From Anniella stebbinsi (lineage: Eukaryota; Chordata; Lepidosauria; Squamata; Anniellidae), in contig JARDYH010000002.1 in the NCBI GenBank assembly GCA_029215795.1, positions 275,226,310 to 275,290,309 of the forward strand: a stretch of 64,000 bases of DNA, given 5' to 3'. Of the stretch, positions 49,815 through 61,291 are shown one piece after another. The position numbers and the translations under genes are program-made. The notes under the pieces were generated by a model. It saw only the letters and a list, made by a program, of their open reading frames with translations. It searched no databases and was not told the origin of the DNA. Positions within the stretch are counted from its first letter, which is position 1. The number at the start of each line of letters is the position of its first letter.

Positions 49815-50168
49815 GGTCCCCTCTACAAGGATTCGCTTTTGCGCCTGGTTAGGCGATTATGCGCATAATCGCAGAAGTGCATTTACACCTAATGCCTCTG
49901 CACGAGAGGTGGCGAGAGGCGGCGAAGCGCATTAACAGATGTCCAAAATGCGCTTTACAAGTAGTTAATGCGCATAAGCGCTTATTCACACAGTCAAAAT
50001 GCGCTTTAACGGATGGAGCAAAATAAAACTCACGATTTAACATGCATTCGATAATGCGCATAATCGGGGAGATAACGCGCCTCTACGCCCGATTTGCGCT
50101 CCGTTCTTGTAGAGGTAATTTTTTTAATGCGCCTTGAAAGAGCTTTAAATGCCTCTTGTAGAGGCACC
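49815..50168 (-). mobile_element. 354-bp CpG-rich CTCTACAAG element, copy 3
   Basis: GGTCCCCTCTACAAGG to CTTGTAGAGGCACC. As reverse complement it is colinear with 45690-46044 and very similar by eye, including the AATGCGCATAAT motifs. Short repeats (CTCT) flank it. Confidence 0.8.
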
Positions 50169-50297
50169 CTCTGAAGCATGGCAAGACAGCTGACCCTTGC
50201 TGGCTGCTAAAACAGTGGCTACCATGCACAGCCACAATTTAGTGACGCCAAACTCTTAGATTTTTGTTGCCAGAACCTTATTGCTGGAGAATGACAT

Positions 50298-50440
50298 TGA
50301 AACTTAGGAAGCTGCCTTATATTGTCAGATAATTTAGCTCAGTATTGTCATCATTGTCATCCCTACCTAGAGATGCCAGGAATTGAACATGGGAACTTCT
50401 GCATGCAGTGCATCTGCTTTGCCCACTGAGCTATGACCTA
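50298..50440 (-). mobile_element. tRNA-derived SINE
   Basis: On the - strand it begins TAGCTCAGTGGGCAAAGCAG (box A like) and contains GTTCAATTCC (box B like), running into GGCAATATGAG-like body with the 'TATACTGAGTCAG' complement. Body-only relatives are at 46176-46335 and 12222-12335. Confidence 0.6.
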
Positions 50441-50601
50441 CCTCCTTCCTGATGATGTATCACAAGTGCTATATTCAACAGATGTTATGGCTCTTGCATC
50501 TTTAATCATTGTGTGGGAAGAGATTTTCAATAGGGTTAGTTTTCACTGCAGAGGGAAAAACACACTGCACCTGCTATGTAGCTTCTTTGTATACAGACAG
50601 T

Positions 50602-50943
50602 GGTCCCCTCTACAAGAGGTCGGTTTTACGCCTGATTCTCCGAATATGCGCTTTAGCTTACGCCTAATACCAATATATGAGAGGCGTGGAGGTGAATTAC
50701 GGGCTCCGTACAATGCACTTTGAAGTTTTTTACGTGTTTAATTGCATTATCAATTAAGCATATATTGATGCTCGAACGGGGAACCATCAAAGTAAATTAA
50801 AAGTCACTTATTTAATGCTAAATCGAAAATGCGCATTTACGAGGATAAAAATCACCTGCACGCCTGATTTAAGCCTTGTTCGTAAAGAGGTAGAACTGGT
50901 AATGCGCCTTAAGGGAGCCATAAATCGATCATCTAGAGGAACC
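50602..50943. mobile_element. 342-bp CTCTACAAG element, copy 4, diverged
   Basis: GGTCCCCTCTACAAGAGG at the left; the right end ATCTAGAGGAACC is decayed. Many GCG motifs of copies 2 and 3 have become TG/CA-like, consistent with CpG decay of an older copy. Confidence 0.65.
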
Positions 50944-51250
50944 CATTGAAGCCACTAGAGACCTTTCCTATATGGGATCTGGGAACCTTAACCTCCACCA
51001 CATAATTTTTTTCCAATTATTGTAGGCAGTCAGGGATTCTTTTCCTATCCATAACATGTGACCATTTAAGAATACCCAGTTTCCCCAAATACAGAGCATG
51101 TGTTTGATGTTACACTGTGCTACAGACAACTTTTGTTCATGCCCAGTGGCAGAGCATTTTTTCAGAAAAGGCATCTTGGGAGACCAGATGATATCTCTGA
51201 ATTATTTTTCAGCAGGTTATGGAGCCCATTATTGAAAAGATACCACCTAT

Positions 51251-51315
51251 GTAAACCGCCCAGAGAGCTTCGGCTATGGGGCGGTATACAAATGTAATAA
51301 ATAAATAAATAAATA
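51251..51315 (+). mobile_element. L2 type-2 3' tail
   Basis: AAACCGCCCAGAGAGCTTCG then GCTATGGGGCGGTATACAAA and (TAAA)n. This matches the 3' end of the L2 at 62268-64000. A decayed second tail is at 51450-51503. Confidence 0.75.
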
Positions 51316-52267
51316 TGTTGCACATATGCACAGGGTTCAAAACAGTCCACTGCGTGCACAGGAATCCCCATAGAACGTAACAGAGCTATGGATTTTCCCA
51401 TAACCCATAGAGTGCATGGATGGTTGCACACATAAGGACCATCACAGAGCATTATGAGAGCTTTGGTTATTGGGTGTTATAGAAATGTAATAAATAAATA
51501 AATGAGGTAAATGAGCCTGTGTGTGCCTCTCATACCTCTGATTAGCTTGCCCTCTGCACTAGGTTAAAGGAACATGGGTTCTGAGCTCCCATTCTCCATC
51601 ATGGTGCTCAGTGCATGAATTGCATGCATGGCAGAAACAAGACTCACTTAGCCTATTTAAGTCCTATTTAATGTTTACCCTGTTAACTGTTATTTTTTTG
51701 CAAACAGAGTATCAGATATAAACCGAAGGAAGGAGACAGATCAACTAGGGATCTTCAGTTGTCCAAACATTTCATAAGCATAGTAAATAACCTAGCAATT
51801 GTTCACATGCAAGAGGAATTCCATATTTAGATCCAGGCTTCTCAAGTCTTATGTTATTTGCCAGATCCAAGGAACCACACATAATTAATAGAGCCCAAGG
51901 ATTTATTATGTAATACAGAATACGGCATATAAAAATACACTGAAGTCCCAGCATCAAGCAATACTGCAGTCCTGACTACTCATGTTTGGGATAGGTTGTG
52001 AGTGACCATATCATTTTTGGGGCAAGCAGAAACCAACCCCAGATGTACAGTAGCTATACTATGTATTCGCGGCTTTATCCCAATACTATTAAAACTACCT
52101 AAAGGCACAGTCCTGTGCATGTTTAGACAGAAAAAAGTCCTAGCATTCCCAAGCCATCCATGCTGGCTGTCTTTGTAATAACCACATAAGCTCATCCTAA
52201 ACTCTTTGCTCATTAGATTGTACTGGATTTAACTCAGTGTGCATTCCCTTCCTACCTCCCATTTGGG

Positions 52268-52587
52268 TAGGCTGACCATATGAAAAGGAGGACAGGACTC
52301 ATGTAAGTTTAACAGTTGTAGAGAAAAGGGAATTTCAGCCAGTGTCATTTGTATGCAATTAGTTCCTGGTGAAATTCCCTCTTCATCACAACAGTTAAAG
52401 ATGCAGGGGCCCTGCCTTCTTTTGTATATGGTCACTCTAGTATAGTGCCTGCAACTTTAATTATTGTGATGAAGAGGGAATTTCACCAGGAACTAATTGC
52501 ATACAAATGATACTGGCTGAAATTCCCTTTTCTCTACAACTGTTAAACTTACATGAGCCCTGTCCTCCTTTTCATATGGTCAACCTA
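52268..52587. mobile_element. 320-bp fold-back hAT-type MITE, copy 4 (end type I)
   Basis: TAGGCTGACCATATGAAAAG and TTTTCATATGGTCAACCTA ends, flanked by a perfect 8-bp duplication CATTTGGG (52260-52267, 52588-52595). Confidence 0.93.
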
Positions 52588-52784
52588 CATTTGGGCATTT
52601 CAACACTCTTTTATTTTGACACAAAACAGAGGGAAATCTTGAAGCTATTGTACTCAGGGGTTTAAACAGTATTGCATGCCTTTCCCTTGTTGTGTTTAAA
52701 CATATTAAACTGCCAAGTCAGACCACTGGCTCATTTCAACTGGCAGTGGTTTTCCAGGCTCTGGTTAAGGTTTTACCCACTCCT

Positions 52785-52885
52785 ACCACCTGAGACCTTT
52801 TTCCCAGCTGGAGATGCGACAAATTGTACTGGAGTCCTTGTGCATGCAAAGAACATGCTCTTCTACTAAACCATTAGCCCATCCC
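52785..52885 (-). mobile_element. tRNA-derived SINE head, decayed
   Basis: GTGCATGCAAAGAACATGCT then CTTCTACTAAACCATTAGCC resembles the complement of the SINE head at 50400-50440 (CTGCATGCA...TGCTTTGCCCACTGAGCTAT). Confidence 0.4.
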
Positions 52886-52900
52886 TACTTTGTTCAATGC

Positions 52901-53370
52901 TAGGGACGGGTGAGAATTTAGTTTCAGTTTGGTTTTGATATTAATTTAATGAATTTCACGAAGTTCTCCCTAACTGGGAGGAAAAGAATTTGAGATTTTA
53001 AAAATGTGAATGTGGAAGAAACCGAAATAGAAAGATTTGCTCATCGAAACCGAGGGTTTTGAGCCCTCAGCTCTTAAACGTCTGGCTTTGAGTCCCTCTG
53101 TATTCAGCCACGTTAGTGCTGAATTAGAGTTGCCACCTCGTCAGTCTCTGACAAACTCCTTGTCTTTAACAGCTACATGGCAAGCAGGTACATTGTGGTC
53201 CTCTCTATACTGGCAATAGCTGTACCTGTCAAATTTGGCCAGTGCAGAGGGGTACAAATTTCAATTCGTTTTAGAAGAATTTACAAAAATTGGTAAAGTT
53301 TGTCATATTTGAGAAGTTTCAAAAATTCAAATGTGGGAGGACGTAAAACTGACAGATGTTCCCATCCTTA
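52901..53370. mobile_element. Probable hAT-type element (TAGGGACGGG ends)
   Basis: TAGGGACGGGTGAG at the left and GTTCCCATCCTTA at the right are imperfect inverted ends, and inner strings (ATTTGAGATTTTAAAAATGT / TTTGAGAAGTTTCAAAAATT) recur. Flanks TTCAATGC and TTCAGCAC agree at five of eight bases. It resembles the TAGGGATGTGCAC class. Confidence 0.4.
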
Positions 53371-54825
53371 TTCAGCACACACGAAGGCCATTTCCTCCCC
53401 CACAGGTTAATCCCTTTGTGAGCAGTGGAATCACCAGATCGATGGGGAACTCCTCTCTTTGCCAGCACAGCTTTTGGAGTTTGCAGTGACCTAGAGAAAA
53501 TCAACCATGGTGAGCTGCTAATGTAGCACCTCACCATGCGGCAAAATGTGACATGTGGTCTGTCTTTAAGCAGCCTTGATGTATGCATTCAACCTAAATC
53601 ACTCTTGTTAATTATACACGTGTAAAAGTTGTCCAGGATAACTGTGTTCACACATCTAATGCAAACTGAAAATCATTCTGTTCGGTTGAAATCATTTCTT
53701 ACTTTGATTTGTTAGCAATATACCCCCCTTCCCCGCACAAGCTATTTATAGACAGTAAGATAAAGCAGGTGCCAAAGACAGAGAAACAGTATTAAGAAGT
53801 GTGTGCATAAAAAGCACTTATATTTTTCGTACTTGTAGTACAACCTTTGTATAGAAATGCAGCGCTGTGAAATCATATATAACTAGTTTTATTTGGAACA
53901 ACCAGTTGTTTTGAGGACGCGGTTAAGCTGGCAACTCTTGAATTGTGAATCATGAATGAAGAAAAAATATGTCAGGTTAAATTCTGTGAAGTTTTTTTGT
54001 TGAATCAAATGGTGATCAATGGATGTTAAGAAATTATTAAATTTCCTAAAATAATGTAGAAATGTCGTCCCCCCCTTTATAGTGTTTAGCATGAAGGTTA
54101 TTGTTAAAAAATCCTATAAAGATAGGTGAATCAATCTGTTTCATGTCTGCATCAGTTTCACATGTTTACAATCCTAAATCTGTTCAGTCGAATCTCCACA
54201 TCAGTGTAAGCATTTATTTTGTACTCTACTTTCCCTAACATGTACATTTTTGTATACCATTTTCTCTAATGTGCACATTTCTGTACTCAATTTTTGAGCT
54301 GAAAACTGTATTGCAGAAATTAGAGAAGTGTGCAATCTGAAACAGAACTATGTTCCAATCCACATATTAGTCTGGAAAGTGTAAATTAGGTTGTTTCACT
54401 TCAAAATGAGGGCCAAATTAAATTCTCCGCCATTCCTATTCTATCCACACACTTAACAGCTACCAAAGTACTTACAGCTGCTTCGACTTCCATGGCAACC
54501 AACTTTGCTTTTGTTAATCTGCATATGAACTGGTTTTCTCTGTCCTGATACTTGAACCCATGAGATCCAGCACCTCACCAATGAAAATGGGAACTCTTGT
54601 GTATTTATAGCTGACTCATTCTTACATCGAGGGTCGCTCACCATGTGCCCTGCCCTCGCCACTGTTATATGCTGCTAAAGGTTCTTCTCTTCCTACTAAA
54701 TGCTGTATTCATTTCCTCTTCGATGGCCTATTCTGCATTGGCTTCTTAGACGGATGTGCTAGAAAACTGTCCATAAAGGTTTTCTTCAAAGATTCCATTT
54801 AAGAAAGCTTCAGAGGCTGTCTAAT
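53371..54825. other. Intergenic, nothing recognised
   Basis: AT-rich sequence without convincing coding potential. Positions 54200-54330 repeat short phrases (CTAATGTGCACATTTCTGTA), similar to 2200-2300. Confidence 0.4.
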
Positions 54826-55420
54826 GTCATAGGGCTGTCTTGATGACAATGCATTGGTGCAGCGAACCCTCAAAACCCTGTGGTTTCGCTCATGCGGGGC
54901 TGCACCAGGTAATACCCATGCCACAGAGCAAGCATAGGGCTTACATCAATCATCGGAGTCGCCGCCAGAGCCCATCCCTCCCTGGGTTTCCCCCCCTTAC
55001 CTCATGGGGCTTTTTCCACATATTGAGAGCCAACTCATAAAGAGAACAGATAACTTCTCAGAAAAAGAGAGACTCTTCTCTCCATGCCAGAGGCAGTGCA
55101 GGGGCGTACTGGCAGCCATTCAGTTTGCCTCCCACCCCCGCCTCCTGCCTGTGTGAATGGCAATCAATCAGGGGTTGCCATCTGTCCGGTCACGCCTCCA
55201 CTGTGACTCTGGAGCGGCAATAGATGGTGGATGTGTCATCCTTGACTCACTCCAGAGAAAAAAGGGTAAGTCCCCAACTTTTTTACTTTGGCGCTTCGGG
55301 GAAAAGCCCTGGGATGGCTTCGCAGTGGCTGCTGCATCGTATAAGCGATGCAGCACCACCACAGAGCCCCCTGGGGCTTTCCCTGCATAGAAACAGCCAC
55401 ACAGTCAACTTCTTTGTAAT
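54826..55420. repeat. GC-rich, CpG-containing stretch, possibly a DNA transposon
   Basis: It includes GCATCGTATAAGCGATGC (self-complementary) and an inverted pair TTCGGGGAAAAGCCC / GGGGCTTTCCC. Composition contrasts with the flanks as in the 532-bp GC-rich family, but matching ends were not found. Confidence 0.35.
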
Positions 55421-56204
55421 TGTTATAGAATAGCTGGAACTCAAAAGTATGTTATGGTTTGAGGTTGGTCTGAATGACCTCTCAGGGGTCCCTTACAGCC
55501 TGATGGCTATGAATACAAAAAAGATTCAAGATCTCAGGAAGTATGGAAGGGGGCATGTGCACGCATGCACACCAGCCCACGCAAAAGTAGTAAAGGACAT
55601 TGCACCTGAACATATGCAGGCCTGCTAGTAAACCATCCATAAAAGTTTCTTTAAAGAAAAACCATTCAAATACTCTTTTAAGGTCTCCAGCATGGTGTCC
55701 AGATACTTCACTTTTGCCATCCACCAGGCTCTCTGCCCTCCTGGTTTTTATTATATTTCTTAAGATTTTTTAAAAAATACTATCAACTGGGAAGCTGGCA
55801 TACTGCAAAGTGAAGGGCTACCCTCCGGCACCAACTTTATTTTGGTTCAAAAGAGTGTGTTTTGTGCTTTGGAGCTCAGATGCCACCTCTTCCTTGTATT
55901 TAGGTTCTTGGACAAATCATTTTTCTTTTTGTCTCACTGGTTTGCCTTCTTGGAATAAGTGTTTTCTGACCAGCATGCCCCTCCCCCATGACAACCATTT
56001 TGTGAGAGAGCCCACAACACTCAATATTTACCTACTGTGCCCACCAACCCAAAAATGTTGGGGACACCTAAGCATTCTTAAAATCTTGCAGTGACATTAT
56101 CAGCATCCTCAGTGGGGGAGTATTTACCATAAAATTTCCATATGCTGATTTTATCTATATGCTCCGCTGAGATCCCAATGATGTAAGATGGGATACAAAT
56201 GTTT

Positions 56205-56237
<33 letters not shown>

Positions 56238-57230
56238 TAGATGCAACTTTAGAAACAATTATGACAATTTAAATAGAAATACGGTACCTCTCACAATAGT
56301 ATGGACAACATTGGCCAGGTGACCTGAGTCTTGCTCAGGTGTTGCTGATGGGTCCAGCTCTTCCTTCTCATGGTTTTTTATCTTTCAACTGGACAGTCCT
56401 TCAAAATGAAAAAAAATAGTCCTTCAAATACAGGACTGTCCTCAGTAAACGAGGAAACATGGCCACCCTACCACAGGAGCCAGAGGACTGGAGGACTGGG
56501 CTGTTTGCAGCATTGGGTGGGGCTCTGAAGACTAGCTACAAAAGCCACTGCTGGAACAACACAGGCCCTCTGCGGTGTAGAACCAGCTATCCGAATTCAC
56601 CTAGAAATTTCTGGTTTTAAGTTACTAGCTTTACCTTGTTCCTGAGCCTGCCCTTTTCCCTTGTTTTTTTTTTTCTCTATGTTTGTCACCCAAGCAGGAT
56701 ACCCAGGGCTATCTGAATGCCTGGTTCTTAAAAAGCAATTGCTGATCATATTTTCAAAGCAGAAGTATGAAATGTTCTATTTGAAATCCCTTGCTTATTG
56801 CACAGTACAAAGGAAATCTGTAAGCATCAGTTTACATCTAAGTCAGCAATTGCTACACTCTTTTTTGATGGACACTGGCATGTTTCTACTGTACACTAAG
56901 GTGTGCCACAAGTAAGCAAATAAAGCAATTCGATTAAATTGGGCCGAAAGCCAAAATGTATAGAATATGGACTCTACATCTCTGTTACTGTACATCATGA
57001 TGACCAAACTGAATTTGAACTCTGCCATCTAGTGGACAAATGGGCTCATTTCCCCCATTGACAAAAGAGGGAATGAAGTTGTAGAAACTATGTTGGGAAC
57101 TTGATTACTGCCGCTTGCCAAAGTAAGGCCTCATCCATCGTTTCTCCATTATTCCTTATGATAGCTCTTCCTGGGAACTGTTACCAGTAGTCTAATGGGC
57201 TTCTCACGTGTTATACTTTAAAGTGTACAA
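55421..57230. other. Intergenic, nothing recognised
   Basis: No gene seen. It contains an (ATA)n microsatellite at 56206-56237. Confidence 0.4.
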
Positions 57231-57651
57231 CAGGGGTGGGCAACATGCATGCACCACATACAATGGTGGCAGGAAAAAAACAGAAAGTTATATTCATAGC
57301 CAATGTGGTGTAGCAGTTAAAGAGTTGGACTGGGGATCAGGAGATCCGGGTTCTAGTCCCCACTTGAACATGAAGCTCACTGGGTGACTTTGGGCCAGTC
57401 ACTGACTCTCAGGGTTGCAAGAGGGGGGAAAAAGTTAGATATAAATGTAATAAAGAAAAACAAATAAAATAAAATATATAATAGTGCTCTGGTTGCCATT
57501 TTCTTTCTTTTAACAAAATTTGGGGGAGGGGGCATTGGAGGCAAGCCACTGATATATGGGGATTTTCAGGGAAAGAATGTGGCCCACAGTGGAGGGTATC
57601 TCTGGGAACAAAAATGCCCCCCTCGAGGCCTCCTGCAATTGCCTACCCCTG
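57231..57651. mobile_element. hAT-type element (CAGGGGTGGGCAAC) containing a SINE
   Basis: CAGGGGTGGGCAAC and GCCTACCCCTG ends, flanked by GTGTACAA (57223-57230) and ACGTACAA (57652-57659), an 8-bp duplication with two transition-type mismatches. CAGGGGT ends are typical of hAT. A SINE occupies its middle. Confidence 0.65.
57298..57478 (+). mobile_element. MIR-like (CORE-type) tRNA SINE
   Basis: Head TGGTGTAGCAGTTAAAGAG with box B like GGGTTCTAGTCCCC, then core CTGGGTGACTTTGGGCCAGT CAC, ending A/T-rich (AATAAAATAAAATATATAAT). Better preserved than the copy at 5830. Confidence 0.8.
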
Positions 57652-59832
57652 ACGTACAACCAGGCCTGGCCCAAGGCAGGTTGCTACCTGAAGTGAGGAC
57701 CTGCCACCATCGCCTTCCTCCCCCCCAGATCAGCGCACCTGCCCACCAGCTAATTTACTTTTCCTGGCCTGGATACGTGTGCCACCTCAGCAGCATGCTC
57801 CCCCACCTTCATGAGTTGCACAGGCCTACACATCCAGCAAAGTATCGCAAGAGATTCTGGGACTTCCGGGACTTCTCAGGATACGTTGCCCAACCTTGTG
57901 CAGGTGCCACACGGCTCCAGAAGGTGAAAACACCTTACAGGAAGCGTGGTGGTGAGGCGGGCGGGGCATATCCAGGCCAGGAAAAGTAAGCCAGCTCACT
58001 GGCCGCCAGCTGGGTTCAGAGGCGCACAAGTGGAGCAGGCGTGAATGCAAAGGCACGCGGGTGAGTGAGCAGCTGCTTCTTGGTCCTGCTGGCTGCCTCT
58101 GATGGTCAGCCATGCAGGCGGCCAGCAGAGCCAAGAAGCAGCAGACCCTTCGGAGGTGGAAGGAACTGCTCTTCCCATACTCTGCTATCTGATGCTCCTG
58201 CTTCCTAATGCCTCATGGTAGGGCTGGCCCTGTGTATAACATTTAGAAATGTGAAGTGTGACCAAATATGTGTTTGAAAACGTAGCACAGACTTATACTT
58301 GGCAGAGAGTCACAATGGGTTCCAACTCCCTGCTGAGTATTTGCTATGTGGCAAACAGAAACTTGTTGCTCTTGCTCTGTGAGTAATGTGTGCCTATGTC
58401 TTGTTGACATCTCTTGATTGTTTTGGCAGGCATCCAATATGCAATTTCATAAGCTGTCTGGTATCAAATGCTAAATATCCGTACATCACAAATATAAAAT
58501 GTAGTCATAAACTAAATGCTGTCATGAGTTGATGATCAAATACTTGTCACAGACCCAATACTCTTGCACGCCACTCTCAAATGCTGCCAAATATCAAACA
58601 CAGTACTCCGATACAATGAGCGTAACCAGACGCACGTTTTATCACACGCTCGCTACTGCCCACTTATGGATGCTCACTTGTCCTTTATATAGCAATGTCC
58701 ACCTCCCACTCACCACCCACTCCTTCTTGCCTGTTTTCCATCACAAAATGGACCCCTTTTAAACTGACTTTTATTTAAACGGAATGTGCCGCCATTTCCT
58801 GCTGTGTGCAGAAAAAGTGGCACGCTAAAAACAGCCCCTGAATGGGCCACGTGGTCTTTGTTTACTTCCTCTTTCTTCTCCCGGTAGAAAGAGGAAGTAT
58901 CATGGAACAGGAGCAGGGGCGGAGAAGCGACAGTAGGAAACCGCGATTTTCGTCCCGTCTGCTGACGTTCTTATCAACATTTTGCAGAGGATAATTTTTG
59001 GGAAAAAAATTCATTTCATCTCTAATATACAGCATACAACTAAAGCAACAAGTAAAAATAAAGAGAGCTCAGTCTTCTCATCTCTGCTGCAGCATGCAAG
59101 AATGGCTGTTGATTAAGATGTGCTGGTGATGCAATATAGCTGTGCAATAATATTCGGCTTGGGAAAGAAAACCACTAGAAGACAGATGAACCAAAAATAA
59201 TAATAATAATTAGACCAGTTAGAATTGACTAATATTAAAAGAAAGAAGGAACAGAAGTCAGTGTACCATCTATCACTGACCAATGGTATAAATAAGCAGA
59301 AGTACTTGGCTAAAGAGGGTAAATACAATAGAGATAAACAGTTCACTAGGACTGAGCTGGCCATGGGAATGAACTGTAAATGATATTCAAGTACTAAATG
59401 CCCCTCATGAAATGTTCTAATTGGATTGACTGATTCTCTGCCATCTAATTCCCTGTGAATATTGTCGTTGATCATTCTTCTTTGTTTTATGACACATGGA
59501 CTCTTTTTTTTCTATGTTGTGTTAAATGAATTAAATAAATAATGTTATGATTTCAAAGAAAATTTGTAATTGCCAGCTGCTATTGCATTCAGGTTTGTAA
59601 AAGACGACTGGATTCACATTTGGGTAAAATCCTCCCCTTGGGAAAGTTTTACATCAGGGAGGGCAACTTGTGGTCCTCCAGAGGTTTTAGCCTATAACTA
59701 GGAGGCTGTCTAAACGTCGTCTTTGCCTGGGATGGCTCGGAATCTGCACAGCATTGGTTATATGACGAAGCCTCCGATTCAGAGCCACCCCAGGGCAAAG
59801 AGCCAAAGATGCTCAACAGAGAAGTTGGGGAC
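57652..59832. other. Intergenic, nothing recognised
   Basis: It includes a GC-rich block at 57660-58200 with no recognisable protein and another at 58780-58990. ORFs here lack family resemblance. Confidence 0.4.
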
Positions 59833-60246
59833 TGTGACGATACCCTACATTTCGGTCTCCCTAAGTATGTCTGGGTTAGTATGTCTGGAGAGTGCGGAAT
59901 GTTGGACTGAATGGGTGTGGCTGATGATGCTGGGAAAGGGACGGGGAGGAGTATATATAGGGTGAGGGAGTGTTTTAGATTATCTTAACGTCTTATCATT
60001 TTATTGTCTTGGTCGTGTGGATGATAGCTGTGTGTGTTCTAGTCAGGAGGGTGTGAAGAGATTATAAAGATTTAGGATTATTAGTAAGATTATTAGAAGT
60101 GTTAAGAATAGGCAGGTGTTAAATTGATTTGAAAGAAATGTTAACAACAATAAACGTTTTCTTTTATTTTTGCTACCACAAACCACGTGTCAGCTTGGCT
60201 TTGTAACCTGCTCTATAAGTCTAATAAAGAAACACATATCATTACA
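59833..60246 (+). repeat. Candidate LTR (414 bp) of a retroelement
   Basis: TGTGACGATACCC ... ATCATTACA gives TG/CA ends. It has a TATA box (TATATATA at 59952-59959) and AATAAA at 60149 and 60223. A purine-rich AGAGAAGTTGGGGA lies just upstream, as for a 3' LTR. No second LTR, coding sequence or target duplication was found. Confidence 0.45.
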
Positions 60247-61291
60247 CCTTCATCCAACATACTCACAGGAGAACCTTATTCAAAACCCTTAACACCCTTT
60301 TCCCCTCTGCTGTAAGGGAAAAGTGGGGAACCTTTTACCCTTCCCTCAGGTATTTAAGTGGTGGTGCTTAGCCTGAGAGGAGTGTGCTCATCTAGGCCTA
60401 GTGATTGAGGCTGTGGTGGCACAGGGACTTACTCTGAGTTTTCCTGCCCGAGCAAGGTCAGCATTGCTCTTCTGTCATCTGTCCTCGCTCTGGTGCTGCA
60501 CTGGAGGCAGTCCAGGGTGGAAGTCATCCTTCCCATTGGCTGCCGGAAGCTGTGGGAGTGGGAGGGGTGGGCCCAGTGAGCCTAATTGCTACTAGAAAGC
60601 CCACTCTGCCTCCTCCAGTGGGGATTATTTGCCACCACCCCACAGCAGCAATACCATGGGGTTTGCTGCTGGAACTGTTTCATCGTGGCACTGTGAAGTC
60701 CATCCCTAGGTTTTTAGTGCTAACAGCCATAACCAATGGTCAAGTGAGATTGGAATGGTTTCAGCCAAAACATCTGGAGGGTCACATGCTGACCAGGCCT
60801 GCTTTACAGAGTTTAATGTCACCCATTAACAGTAGCAAAACAAATAAACATTCATTCAGCAGGAGAATATGTGCCCCCAGCGACAAGCCCTTCACCGGCA
60901 ACTGAAAGCTGCAGTTCATTCAAAAATGTAAAAATTCACATTTCTGTATCATTTCTATACCAGCCTTTAACATTTGCTATCTTGATAAAATGATGCCCAA
61001 TGAAATTTATTGTGCCAACCAATGGTGATATTGCCATAATTGCCTCCAAAGATAACACCAGGCTATAAATGAATGCTGATGCACAGCACAATTAACCTTG
61101 CCCTGCATGCCAGAATTTCCACTAGAAAGAATGACCTCCTTACTGTGAGGCGTCAAGGAAAGAATGATATCTAACAGCATAAAGGCAGGATCTTGGGGGC
61201 AGTAGGACTCTGTGTGCATTACCCTTATTTGGGGGGGGGGGAGAATAAAAACTACATATTCGGCAACATTTCTTGGGACTGCACCATCTCA
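60247..61291. other. Intergenic, nothing recognised
   Basis: No coding or repeat family was recognised by eye. Confidence 0.35.

Noticed and set aside
49815..50943. Firm PIF/Harbinger assignment of the CTCTACAAG family
   Set aside because: TAA flanks one copy, but others show CTCT or no clear duplication, so the superfamily is left open.
57298..57370. Functional tRNA gene
   Set aside because: Box A and B like strings are present, but there is no closed acceptor stem and the sequence runs into a CORE-type SINE body.
57579..58178. 136-aa and 102-aa ORFs
   Set aside because: Proline/serine-rich translations of a GC-rich block starting in a hAT element; no family or splice signals.
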